Shown in pieces: positions 30,922-43,094 of a stretch of 64,000 nucleotides of DNA. Numbering within the stretch: the stretch's first letter is position 1; each line of letters starts with the position of its first letter. Origin of the DNA: Gymnothorax reevesii (taxonomy: Eukaryota; Chordata; Actinopteri; Anguilliformes; Muraenidae); assembly GCA_029721435.1 (NCBI GenBank), contig CM056587.1, positions 11,615,167 through 11,679,166 of the forward strand. Direction: 5' to 3'. A program made the position numbers and the translations under genes. Below the pieces are notes generated by a model. That model did not search any database and was not told the DNA's origin. It was given only the letters and a program-made list of their open reading frames with translations.

Positions 30922-33790
30922 CAAGCATTATGATTTATCAGTAGAGAAACGAATATCACTGATTATCTCGTAACAAAGGTCGATATTTTGAATGCCAAGC
31001 AATGTGATCTAGCGATTTTAACGCGGGCCAAATTGTAACTGGTCCACATAAACAAGAATTCTTTCTGTTTTCTTCTGGAATGACCATGAATATATTATTG
31101 GTGGATCATTGCTTTTGTCAAACCTGCTATCACGGGAATTAAGTTGACGAAACTCTTAGGCTACAGGTTTGTAATAAATCCTTTCAAAAAATAAAAAATA
31201 AAAAAAGACCTCTCAGTCTCATACTCCGTGAAACATGGCTGTTCTACTCCGCTGCCTCAGTTCGTCTTCTCTGTTGTCTTATATTTAGAATGAATAGAGC
31301 AGTTCTGCAAATCAGCGGAACTTCTGCAGCCGGTGGGAGTGTACGCAGCTGGCTTTATGTAGTCGCAATGAAACTCGAAGCAGTAGGCTACTGACACGGA
31401 ACGAGACCTCATCACAAGGCCACGGGATCCTGTTCCAGTGTATTGGAGCCAAAACGGCCCATTCGCCGTGTGAACTGAGCCGTCCGTGCCGGTCACTTAA
31501 TGATAACAATAACAATATTATTATTATTATTGTTATTATTATTACTATTATCAACAGCAACAAAAGCTCCATAAATAAATTAATAAATAGGCTAAATGAG
31601 GACCAATGAGAAATAGGCGCCAACCAAGGGTCGATTATGCAAGGATGAGGAAAATCCATTGTTTCACGGGTAAGTTCGACTATGTACAAGCCCACTCTGC
31701 ACCTCGTACTGAACTATACTTCTGCTTCGGAATTTTTCTTGAGATAATTATGGCCTCTTTTGAAGGGCTGATCAGTTACTGTCATAATTTTTTACGGCTC
31801 AAGAAACATGCCTTACAGGCTAGCGCAGTAAGGAATCGTCAACACAGCGCGCACTGCTTTTAAGTGTGCGCAGTTGCTTTAGCCTTCTTTCAAATCCAAT
31901 CTTCGCCATACCAAACCGTGTCTAGTTGTTACACGTCCATGTTGTTACATTCTAAATAGTTCCCGATAATAAAACACAGACTGTGCTCAAATTTTTCCTG
32001 ATGCTCCGCGAAGGCTTAGGTGACCCGCGTCTTTCCGTGACAGAAGGACACATGTCGAAAGTCGCCGGTTTGTGTTTCAGATAAATGGTCGAAAAAGTAA
32101 CTTTCTGGGTGTTTGGGAGATTTAGATTTTCATCAAGTGTAATTGATATATACCCGAGATTTTCTGGATTATGAGGGAGGAGGACAATAGCCACAGTGTC
32201 ATGACACACCCATGTTAAGATTGCACTGGAACATTTCCAAAGTCGGGACAATGACGAAGGGTTACTGATGGACTAGTTGATACACCCAAGTTGTCACAGT
32301 AAGAACTTGCCCCAAAACCTGTAACAACTTGGGCAGGATCAAATCACCTCATTGAATGACTTTCTACCTTTTTGTATTTCAGAAAGATGGCTTGAAATTA
32401 CAAACGAATAACAAAACGTGACAATGCCATTAGAGAATGACTCAAGAGGTTACTTACTGTGGCTTTGTGGGATAATAGTAGTAAGGCATCCCCCTTAACT
32501 TGCCTACTTAAGTCGGAAACACGTCTCACTTAAGCAAAATCTTAGTGTAACAAACTGCCCCACAACCTGCTACAAACTACCCCTCCTGTAACAAACAATC
32601 TATATGGGGTAGTTTGTTACAGGTGACAGGGGTCTATATTTTCCTCACCAGCATTACGCATGCGCAGAATATAGGGGTTGCTGTAGATCAGTCATGTAGT
32701 CTAATACACTTTCTATCTTTACAGTGCATATAGATAACAAAACCTGATAATGTCAATTCTACAGCCGTTAAAAGAAAAAGTGTAACAACTAGACCCGGTC
32801 TCCCCTAATGTACAGTGGACCTAATCTACCTTTCTTGTAGTCTATTCACACTTATTTAGGTTCACAATCTTTTCTCTCACTGCAATGCGGTGCCTTGCTA
32901 ACCTGACAGCATTGTGTCCTTTTGAGAATCTGAATTTCGTGGGACCAGAGCCCAATCGGCCTCGAGCCTCAAAAGACGGTTGTCTAAACTCAGAATATGA
33001 AAGATTGAAATCTTATGAATATGTTTTGCTTGTTTGAAAGGACGTTTTGGAGGTTTGCAATGTTTTGATCGGCAGAAAACGGTAAGATCTCTGCCAACAT
33101 TATTTTGTTTTTGGGTTTTCCGTCTTCGCAACCACAGGACTCATTTTACAGTGTTTCACCAACACATTTTCAGAGTTTCAAATTTTTCATTTTTCCTCAC
33201 GATGTATAAGTTTGTTTCCCCCCTTTGAAACGGTGTTAACGATTATCTGAAAACTCGTGCGCCTATGTTATGTGAGGTGAAATCGGGTAAATTGGGCCCG
33301 CAGCTAAAATGGGCCAGATAAAGTTGGAGTGTCATGTCTCTTTAAATCTTTATAGCCAATCACCGTTAATAAATTGAAATTGTTGCTACGATGGAACTTA
33401 ATGTATTTGAACTGTTTTGATTGGTTTGAGGTTGCTAGAATAGGTGGGGCAATTCCTTTTACTTTGTGGCTCTTTCAAAATTTTCCAAAAAGTGGCCAAA
33501 TTTACTTGACTTCACATCGAGCCTACAGGGATATACTCCATGAGTGTTCAATCTGCAAGGTTCCAAACAAATTATTACGCAGAGAAAAAAGTGACACCTT
33601 TGAAACTGAAAATATGTTGAAACACCAAAAAGAGCAGTGCAGTTGTGAATGAAAACTCAGACAGCGTACAAAATAATTTTTGCAGAGCATTGTAATTATA
33701 ACCCATCAAAACATTATGCAAGTCCACAAAACTTTGTCTCAATCTTGCCTTACCAGTTAGGGCCTATTGTTATATTTCAAGCGATCCGAG
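30920..33790. other. No recognised gene; scattered repeat-like pieces
   Basis: Holds an ATT/AAC-rich low-complexity stretch at 31500-31555. At 32270-32810 there is a region with several forms of gtaacaa and tgccccaaaacctg, such as gtttgttacaggtgac; it resembles the interior or ends of a DNA element but no paired termini could be fixed. A line gggtaaattgggcccgc at 33285 may be another short repeat. ORFs of 64-127 codons show no domains. Confidence 0.35.
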
Positions 33791-34198
33791 TCCCGACTGT
33801 TATACAATGACGCCTGGCAAAGCACCGATATTCGACGCTAAAGGAGGCTTTTGACGTCCTTATTTCACGCCAGTTTAACCCTCTAACCGCCTGCTCAACC
33901 TTTTGTGAGGGCATATTTTGAGTCACTGAATCTAACTGAAAGATCTGTTGACTGGATTCATTGGATTTTTTCAGCGTAACATACCTCAACTGAGAGTTAG
34001 AGATGGCTCATCCAGATTAAGTTCAACTCATAGTGACTAAAAACGTGCTCTGCCAGAAGGTTCAACGGGCAGTTAAAGGGTTAAAACGAACTCTACCTCA
34101 ACCCCTGAACCTTAACCCTAACCCTAAGCGTCAAACCAGGACGCTAAAGACTCCTTTTTCGTCGTACATCGGTAGCGTCACCATATGACGAGTCGGGA
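33791..34198. mobile_element. Inverted-repeat element holding a nested MITE
   Basis: Left arm: tcccgactgttatacaatga, then accgatattcgacgctaaag. Right arm, reversed: cccgactcgtcatatggtga, then accgatgtacgacg. The arms match over about 70 bases with indels. No ORF. Its middle is occupied by a TTAA-flanked MITE. Superfamily not determined. Confidence 0.65.
33879..34080. mobile_element. piggyBac-like MITE with TTAA targets
   Basis: A 202-base unit flanked on each side by TTAA (33875-33878 and 34081-34084). Ends are inverted: ccctctaaccgcctgctcaa on the left against ccctttaactgcccgttgaa on the right strand. TTAA duplication with ends starting CCC is typical of piggyBac elements. It sits inside another inverted-repeat element and must be younger. 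Confidence 0.75.
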
Positions 34199-34384
34199 TG
34201 ATAAGGTGTTGTTCAAGCTTTCAAATAGCCTACTGAGTTACTTCCTTTTCACAGTTTCGAAATATGACATGATAGGTTATTCATCCCATGGGGTCGTGGT
34301 CGACCTGCAAAGAGAACTACACTCCTCAACGCGTGGTGCATGGGATGGCCGAAATCAAGCCTAGCAAAAATGAGGGCCCACTTT

Positions 34385-34670
34385 GGGCCTTATTTATCAA
34401 AATGTGCGTAGATTTCATACCTAAAAAATACGTACGCACAAAAAAAGACATTTTGTGGTAAAAAAAAAACAAAAACCTAATTTATAAACCTATGGGTAAA
34501 ATAAACTGCGCGTAATTTTCATTTATTTACTTGGCATTTACTGACATTGTGCATAAGCTTAATCATTTCCCTTTTTAAAATGTCAAGTTTGTTTTTATAA
34601 GTCAGAAATCTGCAAAGAAAGTGACGTATGTATCTTTTTTACGCCTACGCACCGTTTATAAATGAGGCTC
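34385..34670. mobile_element. Short inverted-repeat MITE
   Basis: The left end gggccttatttatcaaaatg and the inverse of the right end (gagcctcatttataaacggt) match. Further in, both share gtgcgtag. No ORF. Of the kind widespread in fish genomes. No duplicated target was found. Confidence 0.6.
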
Positions 34671-36465
34671 ATTGTGTCGACCCAGCATTGGTACACATGT
34701 GATATGTAGTAGGCCTAGATAAGCGGATATTTAGGGCTATCTTTTAACAGCTCTTCTTACCATAAAAATATAATCGTTTAGATTCAACGTGTAATTTGGT
34801 ATTAAATATGTTGGCTATAGGCAAAAGATTCTACGAAAAAATAAAATTTAGATTAATATTTAGCCTAGCCTACTAAAATTTGATGATCAGTGTAGCCTAT
34901 TAAGATTGACCGCAATTTCAGTATTTACTCTCATATCGTGTATGGGCAGTCTCTGAATTCCTTTGGTTCAGTCGCAGGGAAAAAAAGACAGCCTGGCCTA
35001 CTTTTCTGCTGGGGTTGCGGTTACATTGGCCCACTGTTGACGCAATTTGTTTCATCAATGAGTCATGATTTTCGGCAATGATCATGTGATTAAAACTGGA
35101 ATTTGAACGAAAATGATCATGTTATCAAGGTTGCATCACCGTGCCCAATTTAATAGGAAATAGTTTTCAAACTATTCCGCAGGCACTCGCAACCTAGAAG
35201 TCTTAGCTTCGTCCTTAAACCACAGACGCCCAGATTCTCTCAACTAAACCTATAAGCCTACACTTAAGATCTTGCGGCTGTCAATGGCCGCACACATGCT
35301 TAAGTTAATCAGTCTACGATAACGGAGAGTAACGGCCGTTATATTAGATTGGAGAAATCTAATATAAATCCATTACATATTAAACGGGTGATTCGGAACA
35401 ACGATGGGTTACTAACGTTGATAGGCTTTTCTGGCACCCGTCTTAGTTCATTTCATTTATATTTTATTAATTCATTTATTTATTTACTTATTTTCATTTT
35501 TCATTATTTTTCATTGTTTATTCTGGCCTCATCTGAAGCAGCAAAAAGAAAGATGGTACTGTGATTGTATCGGTTGGAAAGCAAGAAAGAACATGACAAT
35601 TTCACAGGAAAAAAGAGAGCTTCTTTCAATATTTGGCAGTTGGCCAGGGGAGGCTTAAATCTTCCGCAGTCATTCATGAAAGCGCAATGCCGCTGGGGCG
35701 GGCGCGAGGCTGTAAATTGTTCGTTTTATTGCATGTGAGCATACACTGTTCATTTATACGGTCCCTGGGAACTCGGCAGTGGCTGAAGACTCTAAGGGTA
35801 GGTCTTTTTTATGTTACTTTCGATTAACATTATCACAAAGTAAAATCCCGGAAAGTTATTGACCTAAAGCTTAATAGCTGCAACATTAAATGACGAAATT
35901 CGGAAATGAATTTTTGTAAGTTCCCATTATTTTCAGGAAATCAATTCCCGAGACTTTTCAAGGACATCTTTCTGTCGCCGATGGGTGTCCATCAGGGTTA
36001 TTTGTTGGGATTGGGGGATGGGGGTGGTGAGCTTTGGATGGATGCAGCTGGGACATTCATTGTGCTCCCTGACCACCGGGGAGAGGACAGTGGCACAAGT
36101 GGAACAGCCTATCAAAAAAATAAAATAAGAAAAAAAATTAGATAAATAAATAGACAGACACAAACATTTGCCAGCTGTGTCATAAATGCATTTCCTAAAC
36201 TTGGCAGTAGAAGGTACGATGTAACTCACCAGGATTGGCAAAGTCAGAGCGATGTCATAGATCGTCCCAAGAAGAGCAAATCACGAAACGCCTTTAAATG
36301 TGCGTCACATTGTCACAGAAAGCCTCAGAGACAGCTTGGTGACAGTGACTCACACTCATATTGATTGGCTGCAATTCATCCTCTTCCATGGTTTGTCTCT
36401 AAAACGTAGACATACCCAAACTAGTAGGCCCTAGAAAGCACCTGGGAATTAGCTGGAGCGGAGGG
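34671..36465. other. No recognised gene or element
   Basis: AT-rich with short ORFs only. No transposon protein motif, terminal repeat or long simple repeat stands out. Confidence 0.3.
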
Positions 36466-36860
36466 TTGAGCTGGTTGGTTCTGGGATGTGTCTGTAGGGA
36501 AAGCGGCATGAATACGGAGTTCGAAGGGACAGATGGCGGGAAAAAGAAAAGGAAAAAAGAATATGAAGTAGAGGATGAAATATTCTTAGTGGGGATGAAA
36601 ATAGTTGGTAAAAGTGAAGAAACAAGTCGTGCATTTAGTGAGAGACACAGTGTGAGCAGATTTGTCAAACAAGCAAATATAAAAGGGTGCAGATCACTGC
36701 ATGTAAAACAGGGAGACCACAAGAAAGGGCAGTGAGGATTATAGAATTTGATTTGACACCGTAAACTTGTTTTCTATTGCATAGCTGAAGATTACGACGA
36801 CCAGACGAAGATCCGAGTTGGATCGAAATGTTGTCCCAATTTAATCAATAAAATTTTTCT
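36466..36860 (+). other. Possible retroelement piece: basic ORF and 3'-end-like segment
   Basis: The 89-codon frame (36466-36735) contains GGKKKRKKEYEVEDEIFLV and is basic at the end. It is loosely like the start of a LINE ORF1. After it comes gaagattacgacgaccagac with gatccgagttggatcgaaat and an aataaa signal near 36845, a layout seen at the 3' ends of some animal retroelements. The two may not belong together. Low confidence on all points. Confidence 0.3.
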
Positions 36861-39180
36861 GGGTGGCTTGGAGTAAGTGCGCAGGCGTCCCTTCTTGGGA
36901 CAGAATCGATTTTAAGAGCCATGCCCTGCTTGGTTCAAGTGTGAATTCTACAATGAATAAACCATTGCAAGTCACCAAATGACATTGTCATGATTCCTCC
37001 TTTTTTATTATAATAGGCCTGTTAGCTAACAGATTGAGGCTAAATCATCACTTGACCTTACAGTACAAAACATTAGCTGCATTTGCGACGAGAGTGTTTA
37101 TCTATAACTTGCAACAAACAGCATAGCCTGCCTTCTCCTCCCGGGATATGGGACCCTGGTTCCAGAGAGAGATGGAGCAAGAAATGTGTGAGTATGGGCT
37201 AGCTCCATGAAAAAAATTACTTTTGTTGCATATTTATGGACCAATTTTAGTGCATGGTGTCCCGGAAATCAAAGTAGGCCAATCTATTTTCACAACTGCA
37301 CGGTGCTACAATGCAGCCAGAAGCCACGGAACAAACATTAGCAAATACTTTGTTGTGTATATTTCCTATTGCAGTTAAAATATATTGTCTAGTGTAGCAG
37401 TGGTGCAGGGACAGGGGCAGGGGGCAGCGAAACGGCACCATGCTGTGCATCGTGGGTAATGATGCAAAGGTCCTTGACAGTTGCAAATTTAACCAGACGT
37501 TTGGAAAACAAATGGTAAATTACACACATTCCACTTGCAGTAATATCAGTGCATCATGTCATTGTTTAGATGAGAAAGGTAGTTTAAAATATTCTTTCCT
37601 AAAGAGACGTGATGACCTGATGGATTGGTCACTCAGCGGCGCCTCCAAGGGATGGCCAGGGACACAAAAAAATCTAAAATTACTTCTCCCCCCACCAACT
37701 GACTGACAGGCCTCAGTCATTCTGATCTCTCTGCAGAACATATGAGGCTCTGGCAGGCAATTACCTAACACTTTTATAAACAGATTTAATACCCTTATGT
37801 TTTAGATTGTGGACCCAAATTTTGGCATGGGCTCACAAGACATGAAAGTGAGCTCAATCAACATAGCCAGACATAACGACTGAAGTGACAGAAGTGATGT
37901 TAATTCCACAGACTAGACTAGTCTATTGGAACTTTTTGGATTTCTCTCTTTATGGGTTTAATATGAAACAAGTTGGATAGTTAGCGATTTAACATTCATA
38001 ACTTGTAGCTCGCCAGGTTAACGTAGATTGTTGGTTGGTGACTTAAGCCAACTAGCAACTGTGGGGCAAACATAAAATTAGCTTTGCTGCATTTGATATT
38101 CCATAGTAAAACACAATTAAATAGCCATTATAAAACAGTATGGGAGATTTTTTTATGCCTTTGGTCATGTCATAATAAAATGTCTTCTTACTGGGAAAAT
38201 TCCTCACCTCGGACCAGTTCAAGAATTGGAGGAAAAAAAGGTGCCAGTACCCTTATCCAGCAGTTGCATGACAGAAAAAGCATAACTTTTTTGTTGATAT
38301 GTTTACGTTTATACCAATGTCCTCAGATGACTCAACACTCTGGGGGGACGGGGGAAATCACAGATGATCTCACACACGGTCAGAGGTGAAGTTAGATCCT
38401 ACTTGGTCCTCATAAAATGAAAAATAAAATTTGCGCATCATGTTTTATTTGAAAATTTTACATCTGAAGAAAGGTATTATGAAGGCTTTATGTGAATTGA
38501 GATTATTTTGAGGTTGTATCATATTATTCAAAGCTTTATTGATTGTGGCATTACATAAAAGAACAGTAGTGTTACTCAGAGTAGTAGCGATATCATTAAT
38601 GACGGTCAATATCTCAACAGTGTGCCTTTTGGTGTGAATAGATAATAATAATGACTGTGAAAGGGTTTTTTTTTTAATTGAGCCAAATTTTTATACTCAT
38701 AAAAAAATACTTGGCTGTTTACATACATTTTACAGATTTTATTTTCAGTTTTGCTGGAGAAAATGCTTTTTGTCTATGTCTGGTCATTCAATTTCAATGC
38801 AAATAAAATATTGCGAAATCAAAACATTTTTCATTTTTGTTTTCATATTATTTTCTTAAATAGGATATTACACAACTTAGGTGTATTGGTGATTTCGTAA
38901 TAAAAGTTTTAGTTTTATTTAATACTAAAAAATAATTTGTGCCCTTAGATAATTGTCCACCTAGTCATTTTGGGGAATCTGCCCCTTTAAGAAAAGGCCA
39001 TACACTCTTGTGACATCATGACAGTGTTTCTGTCTTCTGTGGAGGGGAATTAAATGGCAATAGTGAGTGAGTAGCTGACTTTCCCGCTGACAAATTTTTC
39101 ACAAAAAAAGGAATGCTACACAGGGGTCCTTTTTGTATTTCTCCTGGGAGGAGCAATAAAATCAACTGAGTGAAAAACTA
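36861..39180. other. No recognised gene or element
   Basis: AT-rich, single-copy-looking sequence. Short ORFs (at most 101 codons) have no domain that I can name. Confidence 0.3.
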
Positions 39181-39187
39181 GGGAAAG

Positions 39188-39403
39188 ATGGTCGCTTTTA
39201 ATGTACTAAAGTGGCAGTCGGCTTTTGATTTATTATCAGGAGGAATAGAATTGTGGCCACTGGCCAGTTTAAGGAAATGTGTGCGTGAAGCTGGTGAAAG
39301 TTTTTGTGCACCATTATTTACAAACAAGGGGAATGGGAACAATATTGCACACTTGGTCAAACACTTGTGTCATCCAGCATTTTCCACAACCACCCAGGTA
39401 TGA
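39188..39403 (+). other. Exon-like ORF of unknown identity
   Basis: ATG follows gggaaag (purine at -3, G at +4). 70 codons stay open until acccag followed by gtatga, a plausible donor. The peptide starts MVAFNVLKWQSAFDLLSGG and has HLVKHLCHP near its end. No family recognised. It could be a first exon, an old transposase fragment or chance. Confidence 0.18.
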
Positions 39404-40300
39404 CCACACAGGCTCGAAAGCACAGACCGATCCATCAAAACCGCATCCACAATAGGACAGCTCAACGATATTGCAAACGGCAGTTCATACTCCCAGTCTT
39501 AGTGCCATATAGCTTGAATGAAGAGACGCAGGGTTTTTATCTTGCTTATTATGGGCAACTGTCACTTTAAAGCATTACCTGAAGATTATTATAATCTTAT
39601 TATCCAGACGGTAATAACACTATTTTTCTTAGAATAATAAATTGTCATCAAAATTGCTCAACACGAAAGACAGGAGTAAAAACTTCTTCCCTCTGCATTA
39701 ACAGCCAGCGCAATAAGAGCCGTTTTAATTAAACTGATCATTTCTGTTATGCTGGACTGAGGACAGAGCAGTTATGGCTGATATGAAATATGAATGACAC
39801 CGGCTATGATATGCCCTCTTCCCACCATGAAACATTTCACTGGCTACAGAGGCGGAAGGACAATAATTAATCTTTGACTCATCTATGATTTTATTGACTT
39901 AAATCTTTAAAAAATCACTTCCATATTTTCTTATACCTGAATGGACATTCTTGATTGTACTTCCAATATAAAATGGCTGACAATATCGCATATGCATTGA
40001 TCTTCAAGACCTTATGTTATTATATCTATTCCTGGTTTTTGGATTTTCTAAGAAGAATCACATGACACAAAACTAGTTTTGTGCTTCAGGAAGAAATTGA
40101 TCCTTTGAAAATGAGATGATGGCTCAGCCATAAATTACAATTATGGATTTTGTGGAATGCGCCCTTTAGCTCTTTAATCTTTCAGCATAGCTGTGACGGT
40201 AAAGGTGGATGGAATGGAATCTGTCTGTAGAATTCAGAAAAATGAAAAACAAACTGCAGAGAGATTTGAGGAGGATTTCTCCGCATTGCAGTCAGCTCGT
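39404..40300. other. No recognised feature
   Basis: Unremarkable AT-rich sequence. No terminal repeats or protein motifs. Confidence 0.3.
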
Positions 40301-40361
40301 ATACTGCATGCATGAAGAAGTCACGCTTAAAACTGAATGGCCCTTCTGATGCTGGTACAGA

Positions 40362-40802
40362 ATGCGGCATTACTGCAACAATCAGGCCCCACCCAGAGGC
40401 AATTCAACCTCTTCTCAGGCCCTTGATCTCGGCTTCTCTTGCCCCAGACTCAACTCAGCATGCAAAAAATGCAACAATCAGCCCACTTGTGACATGCCAT
40501 TACATAAACAGTGCCATCCTGGCCAGATCAGGCCCCCTATCCAGTTAACATACCACTTGCCTTGCCAGCAGCAGCCCAGCAGTGCTGGCATGACACCGAA
40601 TCCAGTCCAGACCTGTCTGCTATGTGGGGAATTGCCATTAAGACACTCTTCAAGCTATCACATCAACCCAGTGACCAAAACAGGAACATGTCACGCAATG
40701 AATATTTGTGCAGCCTTTGGACGCTGGTGTAAGCTGAAGGATGAACAAGAGCTAAGAACTGGTGCGGATGGTGTAACTGGTAAGCTAAGGTTTGCATGCT
40801 AG
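40362..40802 (+). CDS. Hypothetical cysteine-rich ORF, 146 codons
   Basis: This is one of the longer open frames outside known elements. It has eleven cysteines, in pairs such as CKKCNNQPTC and CLLCGELPLRH. The latter is followed by H, then C and C (GTCHAMNIC), which could form a zinc-binding site. No start context or splice signal strongly supports it, apart from a weak gtaagc near 40780. I do not recognise a family. It may be part of a domesticated or dead transposase, a real exon, or chance in a GC-richer stretch. Confidence 0.22.
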   Translation: MRHYCNNQAPPRGNSTSSQALDLGFSCPRLNSACKKCNNQPTCDMPLHKQCHPGQIRPPIQLTYHLPCQQQPSSAGMTPNPVQTCLLCGELPLRHSSSYHINPVTKTGTCHAMNICAAFGRWCKLKDEQELRTGADGVTGKLRFAC

Positions 40803-41509
40803 CTAAGAGTTCTTTTAAGTAGAGGAGTGATTAGATACACTGCACACTGCAGACCTTAGACATCGGCTTATTACTGGTAACTCCATCATCCAAAGGAGTA
40901 CTGCATTCATGTTTTTACATCATCACATTGAGGAATAGCCAGCTACCTATCGAGAGGGTATGTTTAGTAGCTTTCCAACGTCATTAACTAAGGTTATTTG
41001 TGGCTGGCTTTGTATGCTGTACCATACTGTGCTGTGATGTACTTTTTTGCCAAGAACGATTTTCTTTGGAAAACATACGAGCATTTTAATCCTAGAGCAT
41101 CCTAATGAACTCTTCTAAGATATTGAGATGTTTTTATGTTGACTGGTAGCCTGTAGCCAAATGTGAGCTACATGGAATAAGACTAGGCCAAAACTAATAA
41201 AAAAACAATTTCCAGATGTGATCCATTTTAATTGCTCACGTATGTTTATGTTTACTGCCCACAACATATCCAATAAGGTACATGAAGTGCAATAGTTAGT
41301 TAATATTATTTAGTAATGGCAACCCGTTGACAGCGTGTGCTTCAAGCAGTCCACGATTGCAATTCTTGCCAGACTCATTAGATGGGAGTAAATCATTGTG
41401 AATCCCCCATCCATCACCTTTCAATGTTTGCATTTTAAATAGATAAAAAGTTTGTAGTTTTCGCAGTTGCTGTTTTAATGCGAAGCTAGCCAATAAAATT
41501 CAGTTTTCC
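40803..41509. other. No recognised feature before the SINE
   Basis: Short ORFs only. The last 15 bases, aaaattcagttttcc (41495-41509), are the target duplication of the SINE. Confidence 0.4.
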
Positions 41510-42000
41510 AAGCTAGTGGGTTAGGTCAGTTGGTTAAGGCCCTGCATTGCAGAGTAATAGAGTCCACCAAGACCTGGATTTGATCCCTAGTCATACCAGT
41601 TCCAGAAGTGGTTGGTAGCCTTTTCAGAGCAGCGCACAACTGGCTTTGCGCTGCAGGCAAAAAAATTGGGAGGGACTACCAGATTGGGATTATAAAATTA
41701 TAGCATTGTTCATTGCTCGAGTGCCTCCTGTTGGCCAGCCGGGCGCTTTTCAATTCTAAGCTTACACATGTTCAGCTGTCTTCCGCCCTCAGTCTGAGCT
41801 TGCGAAGTTTCAAGCTATGAATGTAATAAGAAGCAGTTGCTGACAGGCTCATGCTATGGATGAAAGCCGAGAGCTGTCTCACTCACCTGAGATGGCAAAG
41901 TGGGGTCACATTCGAGCAAGCTTGTGTACATAGTTTGCAAGTTGGACATTCCAGAGTGGGATTGGAGATGCCAAATTTATTAAAACAAACAAACAAAAAA
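41510..42000 (+). mobile_element. Full-length tRNA-derived SINE with target duplication
   Basis: The head is tRNA-like: A-box-like ttaggtcagttggttaaggc and B-box-like ggatttgatccct at the expected spacing, so RNA polymerase III would start here. The body is about 400 bases. The tail is gattggagatgccaaattta, then A-rich (acaaacaaacaaaaaaaaaa). Flanks are aaaattcagttttcc and aaaattcagttgtcc (42001-42015), 14 of 15 identical. Two further copies of the family occur here, at 10131 and 54958, both on the minus strand. Unusually long for a SINE. The family name is not known to me. Confidence 0.88.
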
Positions 42001-42460
42001 AAAATTCAGTTGTCCTTGTAACATTTAGTGAAAGCTAGTGTCATCTAGATTGCACTGCAGTTCTCTTGCCTGGATGTCTGATATTAAATAACAACACGGT
42101 TCCACAATATTATTATTTGCACAATTGATTGATAATTTATTTCCATTTAAGGTTATCTTCAATACCAATATCACACGCTTCACCAAGCCATTGCTTTGTA
42201 CTGTACATAATAAAACGTGCAAATAATTAATTGAGTTTAATTGACTTTTTTGTTTTATTTTAGCTAAAATGCTTGCCTTTATTTTGTGGACATTAATAAG
42301 GCAATTTGTTAATTTTATTACTTGTTATATTAAGGATATATATATCCTATATATATTACGTTTTTCAATCCATTCATATTGTAAAAAAATAAATAAAATT
42401 GCTCAGAGAGTGACCCAAGAGGCAAAGTTTTTTTTTTTATAACCTTGGCCATGATCAGAC
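42001..42460. other. No recognised feature
   Basis: AT-rich, with a tatatatcctatatatatta palindromic stretch near 42336. No gene. Confidence 0.35.
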
Positions 42461-42583
42461 CAGGGGTGCGTTTCCCAAAAGCATAGTTGCCATCTAAGTT
42501 AGCAACTTACATAGTTTGTCCTTCACAGTTAATGGCTCCGACTATGTTAGTTACTATCTGTGCTTTCAGGAAACACACCCCAG
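42461..42583. mobile_element. Short MITE with GGGGTGCGTTTCCC ends
   Basis: The left end is caggggtgcgtttcccaaaa; the right end reversed is ctggggtgtgtttcctgaaa. The short interior has tagttgc/gcaactta-like inverted pieces. This is a common type of fish MITE. No clear duplicated target. Confidence 0.65.
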
Positions 42584-43094
42584 GGAAATTTTTGGGCCCT
42601 TAACCTTCCAGAGAGGATTGGCACCTGCTTGGTCTAATGAACTGAAAGTCACTTTGGATAAAAACATGTAATGCTGTCATGTCATTTAAAAGCACAGATA
42701 TTCTGACTGCAGTCGGGAGCGGCTCTCCATGTGTGGTGGGCTGGGGTGGATGGGGGATGGTGGAAGGATATGTAAGAGCCAGGCTCGCCTGTGCAGTCTC
42801 TGTCAGACCAGTGCTTTAACACCTGCTGAACTGAAACCATGTCAGCTTTTTAAACCAGCTCAGATTTCATTCGCATAAGGTAGTGCTGCTTTTATCCGTA
42901 GTGAGGCACTGGAGTGAATTTAAATGAGCTCTAAGACCAAGGCTCTGCAGAGTCTGATGCAACTGCAGCCGCAGCCCGTGGATATAATCCTATCGCTGAG
43001 ACTCTTCGAGCGACAGACAAATGAGGAATCTGATGTCAGGCCCAACAGGCCGGGGTTTGGCCGCCTCTTCCATTCCTCCATATATTGTTTTTCA
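42584..43094. other. No recognised gene
   Basis: Contains an open frame from 42924 that starts MSSKTKALQSLMQLQPQP and runs without a stop into LINE sequence at about 43095. Whether the first 55 codons mean anything is unclear. No splice donor was found at the junction. Confidence 0.25.

Noticed and set aside
30666..30944. ORFs with long RERERE or LSLSLS runs (also at 19041-19268)
   Set aside because: They are translations of the GA/CT microsatellites and contain nothing else of a protein.
41510..41590. tRNA gene
   Set aside because: The A- and B-box-like sequences are the head of a SINE with a 400-base body, A-rich tail and target duplication; the cloverleaf stems are poorly paired.
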